Shown here piece after piece: positions 24,672 to 33,078 of a stretch of DNA of 64,000 nt. The DNA lies in contig NZ_JAFFQA010000007.1 in the NCBI RefSeq assembly GCF_016919065.1, positions 1-64,000 on the forward strand, written 5' to 3'. The stretch comes from Desulfobulbus rhabdoformis (lineage in GTDB: Bacteria > Desulfobacterota > Desulfobulbia > Desulfobulbales > Desulfobulbaceae). Position 1 is the stretch's first letter; each line of letters starts with the position of its first letter. The notes under the pieces are model-generated. The model saw only the letters and a list, made by a program, of their open reading frames with translations, made no database searches and had not been told where the DNA came from. The position numbers were made by a program, and so were the translations under genes.

Positions 24672-27600
24672 ATGGAATCTGTTGTACTGAAAATGTGGAA
24701 TCTGTTGATCTTCCTGGCGGTGATTGCAGGTTTACTGGCCGCGAAACCTGGTTTTGCAACAGCTGGGGGCGACTTAGGGCGTTTGAAAGAGCAAACCAGT
24801 GAGCAGGTGCGCACCCTGCCCATGGACTCGCCACAGCTGCACAAGATCCTGTTATCGTCAGGACAGCGCTTTGAACAGGCGGGTGTCTACTCGCAGGCGG
24901 TGCGATATTACCGCTATCTGGATAGTGTCTGGGAAAAATTTCCTCCTCAAAATCAACAGCAGCACCAACAACTCAAGGTCAAAATAATGAGCTTGAGCAC
25001 CAGGCAGGATACTGCCCAAATTGAAACCGCCCGGGCGCATCAGCAGGATTCGCTGTTGCTCTATCAGGAGTCGTATCGTCCGGGGCAGACCCTCTTATGC
25101 AAGCTCAGAGCTGAAACAGCCAGTTCTGTCTGGCTGGTGCTCAAGCCTGTGGATCAAGGAGGGACGCCTCCAAAGGATCTTCCTCTTCCAGTTCTTTATG
25201 CACACCAGGCGCTCGATGATTTTCTGGCGCTACAACTGCCGACAACTCCTGGAGAATATATCCTCTCAGCCTATAACGACGATGGTTTGCTTGCTAGAGG
25301 AACTGTAACCGTACTCAGTGCCCCCACCTGGGCGGGACAACTCAAAATTGAAACAGAGGGCTATCCCGGATTCAATGATATGCCGGTGCGCCCCAAGGAT
25401 TCCTTTGCCTGCGTCCTTCATCACAAAAAAGAGTGGCTTGCGGGTAAACTCACGAAAAAAATTTGGCTGGGGCTCTATCGCGCAGCAGATCCAGAGCAGG
25501 GGGCCGATGCCATCTCCACCTGGTCTATAGGCGGCAAAAAAGAACTCACCCAGATTACGACCAGGATCAATGCACCCGGTGAGTATCAGTTGCGTCTCTA
25601 TAGCCGTGAGGGGGAAAAACAGGAGTTACTCTTGAGTGCGGATGTGGTTGTGGGAGAACCCAAATCCGTGCGTGGCTTCAGTGCAGGGACAGCAGCCGGC
25701 GAGCCGCTGCTGTTGCAGGCTCAGCAGAAGATCAAAATAGCCAATGCCGGTTTGGGGCTGAAGCGGATTAGGGGGCTTGATCCCCGGTGTTTGCTGGTTC
25801 CTTCCTGGTTCCATCCTTTGGATATACGTCACGGGCTGAATCATGCTCTGGTGAGCAATATCGATCTGCCCCGGGGAGATGGCAGTGTGCTGGAACTTCC
25901 TGGATCAGGAGGCGAATTCAACCTGCTCTATTACCCGCACTGGCTTGCTCTACAGCAAGAAGCGGCTCCAGTTCAACTGGCCAGGTTCAGTGTTCAAGAA
26001 GAGCGTGCTGCACGGCTGGTGATCAACCAGTCTGTTGTTCCGCCGGGGGCAAGTATACGTGCCGCTGCCCGAGTCGGTTCACTGGGCAATGATTTGCAGG
26101 TCTATCTGCTGCCCGAAGAAAATCTTCAGCTGCGCCAGGATAAAGCCAGGTATGTCGCACAGAAACGGCACTCTGTTTTTCTGGAGGCGAAAAAGATGGC
26201 TGAAGGATGGGGATGGTTTGATATTACCGCCCCTCTGCAACCGGGAAAATATGTGCTGGCCGGGTACAGTGCCAGGCATTTAGTCGCCGCTGTGCCTGTC
26301 CAGGTTGCTCCTCGTCCCAAGCCCCAGGCTGAAATCGTTCTTGCCCCAGGGGAGTACGAGACCGGACAACCGTATTCCTTTAAACTGTTTCCTCCGGCGC
26401 AGGGGATGGAGCAGTCGGGCAGTGTCGCCCTTTATGCAGGGGACAGGGTGGTGCAAAAGCGAAATATCTCTCTGCCCTATATGGATTTTCCCCTCACCTT
26501 GCAGGGCCCGCAGCAGCCGGGGAGCTATACCCTTCGCTATTTTGTTGGTAAGGCCTCTTCTAAACAAGACCAGCTTCTGTTTGCGGAAAGGCAGCTGCGT
26601 TTTGTGGACCGTGCGGCACTCACTCAACCCGATTTTACAAACCAGCCTGAGGCTGTTCACCCACAGGCGGTGGCGGCTTTTCAGAAAAAGGCGGCCCTGT
26701 CGGGGAGCGGGTTGGCCGAATTTACCTTGTTCAAGAAACAGGCTGCCCCCGGAGAAGAGGTTCTTATCAGTTACAGCCTACCTCCCGGAGTTCCTGCCTG
26801 CATGATTCTTGTGCCGCGTGGGGTGGCAGCCGATTCTCTTGCGCTGGCCCTCAAGGGTGCGGTGCAGGTGCATGAGTTGAACCCCAAAAACGATGTGTTT
26901 ACTCTGCGGGCACCCAAATCCGGGCAATGGGATCTTTGCTTTTATGATACCCTGCAGTGGGCCAAGGCTGGGGCTCCTTCCCTGCTGGCAACCCTGCCCA
27001 TGGATGTGGTTGCAGAAGGGGGAGCGCGGCAGCTTTTTCACAGTAAGGCTGCGTTTGCGCAGGGGGCGCTGGTGCTGCGCATGCAAACAGGAGAGACTGA
27101 TCTCTCTAAGGCGGAGCGAACGGTACGCCTCTATCCTCAGGAAGTTAATTTTATCCGGAACGATTCGGCTGCAGTCGCCTCGACGGTTTTGGAGCCACTG
27201 TTCGATGGCTGGTATCAGGGGAAGATGCAGCTGGACTTGCCTTCTGGAAGGTATCAGCTTCGCTTGGCCGATGCTCCCCTGGCCTCAGCGCTTGAGGTGA
27301 TGAAGAACCGCCCACTGGAAAAATTGGCCGCAGTCAGCTTACGAGGCAACGAACAAGAGTTGTTGCCCCAGGCCTTGGTGGAGGTTGATTTTTCCCCGGC
27401 TTCTGCGTGGAAAGAGGGCTGGGCCTGGGCCTGGGCCGGGAAGAATGACAAAGGAGAGTTTGTTTTTCTCCAACAGCCCCAGACGGTGAAAAAGGGAAGG
27501 GGGCAGGTTGTACGTAAAGCGATCAAGCTGCCCCGGACCAGTGGCCAGTATCAACTCTGTATGTGGCAAAAGAGCGACAAGGTTGCCTATACCAGCCTGC

Positions 27601-29966
27601 CTCAGGATGCAGTACAGATTCCGTTGCATATTGCCCTGCCAAACGCCTATCTCCAGGCACATAAACCCAAGGTGGCGCTGCAGTCATACTTTGCCACTGA
27701 TACCCGACTCTATGCGGATATGTTTACGGATGGAACCTTTATCGCGCGTAAGGATTTTGATGCTTCCGCCTGGATTGGTCTGTTGCCGCAACAGCCATCG
27801 GCAGCGACACTGGACGCAGCGAGCGCCAAAAAAATAGCGCTCTGGTCCACGACGCTCAGTGGGAGAGATCAGGGGCATCTCAGTCTGCATACTCCCAAGC
27901 AACCCGGGACCTATCAGCTGGTTATGTTTGATGGAGCTAAAGACGGTACCCTGGTTTTTCAGGAAACGCTTACTTTGCACCAGGCGGATACGGACCTGTT
28001 GAACCGGGTGGCTGAAAAGGAGGCTGGAGCATTGCTCGAGGCCTTACCTGACCCTGAAGAGGAGCAGGAGACTATTCGGGAAGCGATCAGAGAGCAGTAT
28101 AAAGAACAGTTGGAGGTGCCCCGCTTGCGCCCCACTCCGGTGAGTCAGAAGATGTTCGAACAGCTCCAGGGCAGCACGCAGGAGAAAGATGCGGTGTATT
28201 TTGCTGAAGCCATTCTTGAATTGTTCAGTCCACAGTCTGCCTGTGCCGCCACATCCGCAAAGGATTGTGAGGCCGATATTGATCTGGCCATTGCCAATAT
28301 GCGCAAGGTCAATATTAACTTTGGCGATGGGGTCAATGTGCGCCAGGTCGTTAGTGAGCTTGCGACCAACATGGCGTCCGATCTGGTCATGGGGCAAAAA
28401 CATATTGCCCAGGCTAAACAGTACTACGATACAACCAAAGGCTATTACGAGCAGGCCATGCGGCTCAAAGCCGGAGTGGAAAAGAACGGCTGGCAGGAAA
28501 CCGTTGAGGGGGCGTTGTGGAATTCCACCCAGGCTATGCTTAACTCCTGCGTTACCGATGGTTGTCTTTCTAAACTGGGGCGAAAAGCCATCGAATATAA
28601 ACTCAAAGGCTATAACCCCACCAAGATGAGTAAGGCCCAGCAGGAGGCCTGGAAACAGGAGTATACCCGTATGGTGGTTCTGCTGAATAAGACGGACCTG
28701 CGAGCCATCGAAACCCAAACCGCAAAATTCGCTGCCCTGGCGGGAAAATTGGCCGTTCCCGATCCTGCAGGCAAGGCTAAGGAAATGGCCAAGTCGGCTG
28801 CCATCAGCACCATGAAATCGGTCACCCTCTCCATGGCCAGTGCAATGCCTGGGTATACAGCGCTCAAGGCATATTATGAGACGCTGAATGTTTTGCGTGG
28901 TGCTCTCATTGACAAGGAAACCGTGGAGTTCATGGATGCCTACCGCAAGCTGCGCAAGGAGGGCGGGACCATCGCACAGGTGAACACCATTCTTGCCGGT
29001 AAACAGGTCAACTATCTGATGACCTCATTGCGTCAGCGTATTGAGGCCAATCCCAGAGGGTATAAGCAGTATCTGACCGAGGCCAACAACCGCCGGGCTA
29101 TTGACGGAAAGGCAATACAGCTCAGTGCCGGTGAGATTGATACCGTTATTATGAGCTACATGGAAAAGTGGTATCAGCAGGAACGGGCAGATGAAAAGAA
29201 GGATCGTTACTACCAGAAAATGAAAGATGCCTGGTTTGCCAGTCAATGCCGCCATGAAGCTTTCCGTGCCGAGGTGGCCAAAAAGAATTTTTTCGGGACC
29301 ATGGAAGAGATCGGTGGACATTATACCAGCTCACTGACCGGGGCACTTAGCGGAAAGCAAACCTACTCCTCGGTGACCTGCGCGCGCAAAGCCGTGGCCT
29401 TTAAAAATTTCCTCAACCTGCGCGGTCAGATTATAGGCCAGATGGCAGGCTGGCAGAAAGGGAAGGAGAAGGCTTGTCGCTTAGGGACTAGAGAGAACAA
29501 CCGGTTGATTGATAAACTCACCTGCCAGGCGTTAACAGCACCGGCAACCTATAAAACCACGATGGTCTCCAATGCCGAGGCCTGCGGTGCTTTGCCCAAA
29601 CCCCTGCCAGCGAAAGTTGATCCCAAGATCAAGCAGTTGTCTAAGAAAAGCGGGCATGCCCTTGAGGTATTGTTGCGCATCAGTGGCAACACGAATATCA
29701 GCCAGTGTCTGTGTAATCGGCATTCGGTGATGGGCAGTGGCTGCTCCTACCACCCGCAGCCCACCAAGGGATCGAGCCCGGCTTGTGATAATCCCGGGCC
29801 CCCCTGTATCCAGGGGAACTGGGGCTGCTCTCGTCTGCATCCGGCCACCGACCGGGCCAGTCTGGAGGCCTGTGGTTTTGCAGAGGCAATGCGGGATTTT
29901 CGTCGCAAGGACAGCGCGCAGTACAAGAAATGGCTCAAGTGGCGAAAGAAGTATATGCAGCAGTGA
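24672..29966 (+). CDS. Very large secreted protein of unknown function with eight beta-sandwich-like repeats
   Basis: I choose ATG 24672 because GAGGG lies just upstream and a signal peptide follows at once (residues 8-30, cut near GFATA). That gives 1764 residues. Residues 30-1100 are probably repeated beta-sandwich modules: a short motif G-x-[YW]-x-L with an aromatic three or four residues later occurs eight times (PGEYILSAYN near 194, PGEYQLRLYS 300, PGKYVLAGYS 522, PGSYTLRYF 614, SGQWDLCFYD 749, SGRYQLRLAD 856, SGQYQLCMWQ 955, PGTYQLVMFD 1076). Residues 1110-1650 are charged and helical. The last 100 residues are Cys-rich (CLCNRHSVMGSGC; CDNPGPPC; NWGC). I recognise no named family. It stands alone, with no operon partner on the same strand, and is probably periplasmic or surface-exposed. 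Confidence 0.8.
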   Translation: MESVVLKMWNLLIFLAVIAGLLAAKPGFATAGGDLGRLKEQTSEQVRTLPMDSPQLHKILLSSGQRFEQAGVYSQAVRYYRYLDSVWEKFPPQNQQQHQQLKVKIMSLSTRQDTAQIETARAHQQDSLLLYQESYRPGQTLLCKLRAETASSVWLVLKPVDQGGTPPKDLPLPVLYAHQALDDFLALQLPTTPGEYILSAYNDDGLLARGTVTVLSAPTWAGQLKIETEGYPGFNDMPVRPKDSFACVLHHKKEWLAGKLTKKIWLGLYRAADPEQGADAISTWSIGGKKELTQITTRINAPGEYQLRLYSREGEKQELLLSADVVVGEPKSVRGFSAGTAAGEPLLLQAQQKIKIANAGLGLKRIRGLDPRCLLVPSWFHPLDIRHGLNHALVSNIDLPRGDGSVLELPGSGGEFNLLYYPHWLALQQEAAPVQLARFSVQEERAARLVINQSVVPPGASIRAAARVGSLGNDLQVYLLPEENLQLRQDKARYVAQKRHSVFLEAKKMAEGWGWFDITAPLQPGKYVLAGYSARHLVAAVPVQVAPRPKPQAEIVLAPGEYETGQPYSFKLFPPAQGMEQSGSVALYAGDRVVQKRNISLPYMDFPLTLQGPQQPGSYTLRYFVGKASSKQDQLLFAERQLRFVDRAALTQPDFTNQPEAVHPQAVAAFQKKAALSGSGLAEFTLFKKQAAPGEEVLISYSLPPGVPACMILVPRGVAADSLALALKGAVQVHELNPKNDVFTLRAPKSGQWDLCFYDTLQWAKAGAPSLLATLPMDVVAEGGARQLFHSKAAFAQGALVLRMQTGETDLSKAERTVRLYPQEVNFIRNDSAAVASTVLEPLFDGWYQGKMQLDLPSGRYQLRLADAPLASALEVMKNRPLEKLAAVSLRGNEQELLPQALVEVDFSPASAWKEGWAWAWAGKNDKGEFVFLQQPQTVKKGRGQVVRKAIKLPRTSGQYQLCMWQKSDKVAYTSLPQDAVQIPLHIALPNAYLQAHKPKVALQSYFATDTRLYADMFTDGTFIARKDFDASAWIGLLPQQPSAATLDAASAKKIALWSTTLSGRDQGHLSLHTPKQPGTYQLVMFDGAKDGTLVFQETLTLHQADTDLLNRVAEKEAGALLEALPDPEEEQETIREAIREQYKEQLEVPRLRPTPVSQKMFEQLQGSTQEKDAVYFAEAILELFSPQSACAATSAKDCEADIDLAIANMRKVNINFGDGVNVRQVVSELATNMASDLVMGQKHIAQAKQYYDTTKGYYEQAMRLKAGVEKNGWQETVEGALWNSTQAMLNSCVTDGCLSKLGRKAIEYKLKGYNPTKMSKAQQEAWKQEYTRMVVLLNKTDLRAIETQTAKFAALAGKLAVPDPAGKAKEMAKSAAISTMKSVTLSMASAMPGYTALKAYYETLNVLRGALIDKETVEFMDAYRKLRKEGGTIAQVNTILAGKQVNYLMTSLRQRIEANPRGYKQYLTEANNRRAIDGKAIQLSAGEIDTVIMSYMEKWYQQERADEKKDRYYQKMKDAWFASQCRHEAFRAEVAKKNFFGTMEEIGGHYTSSLTGALSGKQTYSSVTCARKAVAFKNFLNLRGQIIGQMAGWQKGKEKACRLGTRENNRLIDKLTCQALTAPATYKTTMVSNAEACGALPKPLPAKVDPKIKQLSKKSGHALEVLLRISGNTNISQCLCNRHSVMGSGCSYHPQPTKGSSPACDNPGPPCIQGNWGCSRLHPATDRASLEACGFAEAMRDFRRKDSAQYKKWLKWRKKYMQQ

Positions 29967-29977
29967 AAGACGAGCAT

Positions 29978-30012
29978 AAAAAAAGGGGTTAGACGAAAAC
30001 GTCTAACCCCTT
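29978..30012 (-). terminator. Terminator of tRNA-Asn
   Basis: A perfect 13-bp hairpin (AAGGGGTTAGACG at 29983-29995, complement 30000-30012, loop AAAA). On the minus strand it is followed by a run of T, placed 7 bases downstream of the tRNA 3' end. It may also slow transcription of the convergent large gene, but the plus strand has no T run. Confidence 0.9.
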
Positions 30013-30019
30013 CTATATA

Positions 30020-30095
30020 TGGCTCCTCGGGAGGGACTCGAACCCCCGACAGGGTGGTTAACAGCCACCTGCTCTACCTGCTGAGCTACCGAGGA
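30020..30095 (-). tRNA. tRNA-Asn (GTT)
   Basis: A full 76-base cloverleaf on the minus strand. The acceptor stem TCCTCGG pairs with CCGAGGA, followed by G and an encoded CCA. The D arm contains AGCTCAGCAGGTAGAGC, the anticodon arm GGTGGCTGTTAACCACC gives anticodon GTT, and the T arm reads GTCGGGGGTTCGAGTCCC. No integration-like direct repeat of the 3' end is seen nearby. Confidence 0.97.
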
Positions 30096-30236
30096 ATGTA
30101 GCTCTTGCTTGACTGGTCGTTTATTGTGACGACAACCGCGTCATTTCGAGAATGGCTATATAGCATGGTGGCGCCGGGCCGTCAATAAGAAGTTTGCAGT
30201 TTGATGTACATTGGGTGGAAAAAATATCTCTATTGA

Positions 30237-30327
30237 GGGTGTCTTGAATAATTAGATTTTTCAATCAAGGCCAGGTAAGCGCCAGACTCCGGGGGATTGG
30301 CAGAAAAAGCAATTATTCGAGATGCCC
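30237..30327 (+). repeat. Element A, copy 1 (91 bp, internally deleted)
   Basis: It starts GGGTGTCTTGAATAATTAG and ends AATTATTCGAGATGCCC, so the two ends match the 141-bp copies, but about 50 central bases are missing. It is flanked by TTGA on both sides (30233-30236 and 30328-30331). The right end lies inside the sensor kinase gene: its complement supplies codons for Gly-His-Leu-Glu and the TAA stop. Confidence 0.85.
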
Positions 30328-31830
30328 TTGAGTTGCCTCGGCCTTTTGTCGGGCTAGAGGAAGATGGATTTCCACAATCAACCCGTGCTGGTTGGGCACG
30401 TTGCAGATGCTGATGTGTCCACCATGCTGCTGCACGACCTGGTGGGCAATAGCCAGGCCAAGGCCGGTCCCGCCGCTGTTTCGATCTCGCGCTTCTGCAA
30501 CCCGGAAAAAAGGCTCTTTGAGATAGGGGATTTTTTTCTCCGGAACCCCGGGGCCATGATCTCGCACCTGAATAACAGCCCATTGCTGCTGTATGGCATC
30601 TGCTTTGCTGAAAAGACGCACATGCACCTCGGTATGGGCAAAGGTGTAGTAGGCTCCGTTGCGAATCACATTCTCGATGGCCTGGTGGAGCAGCTCCATC
30701 GAGCCAATCACAATCAGTGGCTCTAGACTCAGCACCTTGATCGTTTTATGCTGGGTACTTGTTTCAAAGCGTACATCATCGACTATTTCCTGGATGAGTT
30801 CTGGCAGTGCAACATCTGGAGTATCCTTGTCCATGAGAAAGGCTTCACTGCGGGTCAGGGAAAGCAGTTGGCCGATGAGGGCATTGAGTCGTTCCGATTC
30901 ACGGCCAATGCGCGCAAGATTGTCATCATCTTCGGCGTTAAAACGTTTTTTGGCCAGTTCCAAGGCCAGGTTAAGCCGGGCCAAAGGCGAGCGCAGTTCA
31001 TGGGAAATATCTGAAAGCAGCCGTTTTTGTCCGGTGACGAGCCCCTCCATCCGTTCAGCCATATGGTCGAAATCTCGTGCCAGATCCCCGACCTCATTGC
31101 CAGGTTTACCTAAACTTGTGCCAATCCGGGCCGAGAGATCCCCAGAGGCTATCTGGCGACTGGTACGACGCAGACGAGTCAGGGGGGCGCTGAACGAGCG
31201 CGCCAGCAGATAACAGATGATTCCGGCAATAGGGAGAAAAACCAGTAAGCGAACCCATTTGTCTCCCATGTAATATGAAAGAAAACCTCTTTTTGGTTCA
31301 AAGGGAGGTGGGGGAGGCATGCGGCCCCCGCGTATCTCTTGTGGGGGAGGTGGCATTTTCATGCCCGGTGGGGGGCCGATATGGTGCAAGCCGATGACCT
31401 GATATGGTTTTCCCTGGAGCGATTGCAGTTCTTTAATGACGATGAGTTGTCGCCCCTGCTCAGCGATATATGGCTGCGTGCTCAGATCGGTTCGATTCAG
31501 TGCTTCCAGAATATCCCGGTTGAGGGGGGCAGCGTCCGGGTAGAGTTTCGAGTCAATACGGAGGAGAAGCTGGGTGTGCATCGACTCCTCAATTTCCCGT
31601 ACATAGTCGTTGAAAGCTGTATCGCCGCGATGCAACCGCATGATATATGCCGCCTGCCCCATCAAAGCAACGGAACGGGCGATATTGTTTTGCAGTCGTT
31701 GTTGAAAGTCGTGGCGAAAGGTGTCCACCGAGCGACGCGATATGGAAAACATGACCAGGCCGCTGATGATGCTGGTCAGGAGGATAGTGAAAAAGAAGCT
31801 AAGTAACAGCCGAAAAAAGATAGAGCGCAT
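30313..31830 (-). CDS. cpxA: Sensor histidine kinase, CpxA-like
   Basis: A 505-residue membrane sensor. There is one membrane span near residues 6-28, a periplasmic part to about 190, a second span (about 192-210), then HAMP, a HisKA domain with the phosphorylated histidine in LLSDISHELRSPLARLN (His277), and a HATPase domain (NVIRNGAYYTF; VRDHGPGVP; GTGLGLAIAHQVV). The cytoplasmic half is CpxA-like. The sensor part is odd for its proline clusters (GPPPGMKMPPPPQ and MPPPPPFEP, residues 152-177). It lies 5 bases after the response regulator gene. Its last four residues and stop codon come from element A copy 1. It likely senses envelope stress, given the CpxR box upstream. Confidence 0.9.
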   Translation of the reverse strand: MRSIFFRLLLSFFFTILLTSIISGLVMFSISRRSVDTFRHDFQQRLQNNIARSVALMGQAAYIMRLHRGDTAFNDYVREIEESMHTQLLLRIDSKLYPDAAPLNRDILEALNRTDLSTQPYIAEQGRQLIVIKELQSLQGKPYQVIGLHHIGPPPGMKMPPPPQEIRGGRMPPPPPFEPKRGFLSYYMGDKWVRLLVFLPIAGIICYLLARSFSAPLTRLRRTSRQIASGDLSARIGTSLGKPGNEVGDLARDFDHMAERMEGLVTGQKRLLSDISHELRSPLARLNLALELAKKRFNAEDDDNLARIGRESERLNALIGQLLSLTRSEAFLMDKDTPDVALPELIQEIVDDVRFETSTQHKTIKVLSLEPLIVIGSMELLHQAIENVIRNGAYYTFAHTEVHVRLFSKADAIQQQWAVIQVRDHGPGVPEKKIPYLKEPFFRVAEARDRNSGGTGLGLAIAHQVVQQHGGHISICNVPNQHGLIVEIHLPLARQKAEATQGHLE

Positions 31831-31835
31831 GAGGA

Positions 31836-32534
31836 TCAGACCGCAGCGGTGCAGGAGTACATGTAGCCGACACTGCGTATGGTTTTGATCCGCTCGACTC
31901 CGTGGATGTGGTGTCCAAGTTTTTTGCGCAGACTGCTGATGTGAACATCAATGGAGCGGTCGAACATCTCCAACTTGCGGCCCAACACCTCTTGGGCCAA
32001 GTCTTCACGGTTGACCACCTGACCGATGCGTTTAATCAGCGCATGAAGCAGGGAAAATTCAACCGCGGTCAGAATGACCTCTGCATCGTTTTGGTAGACG
32101 GTGCGAGTTCCCAGATCAATGGCAATATCGTCAGCCATGATTTTTCCCGGCACTCCAGATTGGTTCCCCAGTCCATTTTCACCGCGCCGTTGAATAGCAC
32201 GGATTCGGGCCACCAGCTCACGCGGATTAAACGGTTTGGGCAGGTAATCATCAGCTCCCATTTCCAGGCCAACAATGCGATCGACCTCATCACCTCGTGC
32301 CGTAAGCATGATCACCGGCATGGCGGAAGTGCGTCGCAGCTGACGCAATAAATCAAATCCACTGAATCCCGGTAACATCACATCCAGTATAAGAAAGGCA
32401 TAGTCACCGCTTTGTGCGGCGGCAAGTCCGTCCTGAGCCTCGTGGATGGCAGCCACATCAAAGCCTTCCTGATCCAGGTAGGTCGTGAGCAGGTCACAGA
32501 GTTCGGTGTCGTCGTCAATAATCAGAATTTTCAT
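31836..32534 (-). CDS. cpxR: Response regulator, CpxR-like (OmpR family)
   Basis: A 232-residue OmpR-family regulator. The receiver has the acidic pair at residues 7-9, phosphorylated Asp51 in LILDVMLPG, and Lys100 in MGADDYLPKPFN. The winged-helix C-terminal part reads LTAVEFSLLHALI and ends RIKTIRSVGYMY. The receiver region is close in wording to E. coli CpxR (MLTARG..DR..GLE.GADDYLPKPFN.RELVARIRAI). It is the first gene of the pair and faces the EF-hand gene across a region with a CpxR-type box, so self-regulation is likely. Confidence 0.92.
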   Translation of the reverse strand: MKILIIDDDTELCDLLTTYLDQEGFDVAAIHEAQDGLAAAQSGDYAFLILDVMLPGFSGFDLLRQLRRTSAMPVIMLTARGDEVDRIVGLEMGADDYLPKPFNPRELVARIRAIQRRGENGLGNQSGVPGKIMADDIAIDLGTRTVYQNDAEVILTAVEFSLLHALIKRIGQVVNREDLAQEVLGRKLEMFDRSIDVHISSLRKKLGHHIHGVERIKTIRSVGYMYSCTAAV

Positions 32535-33078
32535 GAGGTGTCCATAAAGTTAAGCATGGCCCTGATTTGCAGGCGGTTTTGTTGGCTTGCACGCTGCAAT
32601 CTGCGCATAACCGGTACGCTTGTTCACTGCAAATACGAGGGGGGATACAATTTCAAAGGCCCACCATAGTGTTTCCTGTAAAAAGTTTGTTAGGCAATTT
32701 ACAGAAGTTTACAATAATTTTCTGAGGGTTAACAAGCAAATCTCCCTAATATACCGATATAATCTTACCTGTATCTGGAAAGGGAATGAGCATTGGAAAA
32801 TCGTCAGGTATGTTTGAAAGTCAAACTTGCTTACGCGCTTGGTTCTACCTTCAGTGATATTTCAGCAGGTAGAGTCACATCCTTGACAGGGAAGGCGCTA
32901 ATTGTTGCCCATTGTTACTAAAAAACAACTAAATACGCATAAACGGCCTCTTTGTTCACGACGAAGCGAGAGGTAACCCGCAGTGGGCGGGATAATCATG
33001 TTCACTCCGTTTTTCACACAGGCATGAAGCCGCAGGTGAAAGTGCAGAGAGGACAGATACGTCATAAGGAGGTGTATT
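32535..33078. promoter_or_regulatory. Divergent control region between cpxRA-like genes and the EF-hand gene
   Basis: A 544-base gap. It carries the CpxR-type box at 32698-32712, AT-rich segments suited to promoters around it, and, at 33065-33074, an unusually strong ribosome binding site (TAAGGAGGTG) for the EF-hand gene. I see no open frame of note. Confidence 0.6.
32698..32712 (-). promoter_or_regulatory. CpxR-type operator (GTAAA-N5-GTAAA)
   Basis: The plus strand reads TTTACAGAAGTTTAC; the complement is GTAAACTTCTGTAAA, an exact match to the published CpxR consensus of two GTAAA half-sites 5 bases apart. A further GTAAA lies at 32678-32682 on the plus strand. It is 164 bases upstream of the response regulator start and 366 upstream of the EF-hand start. 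Confidence 0.75.

Noticed and set aside
30020..30095. tRNA-Asn as an integration site
   Set aside because: No repeat of the tRNA 3' end and no integrase gene are seen nearby.
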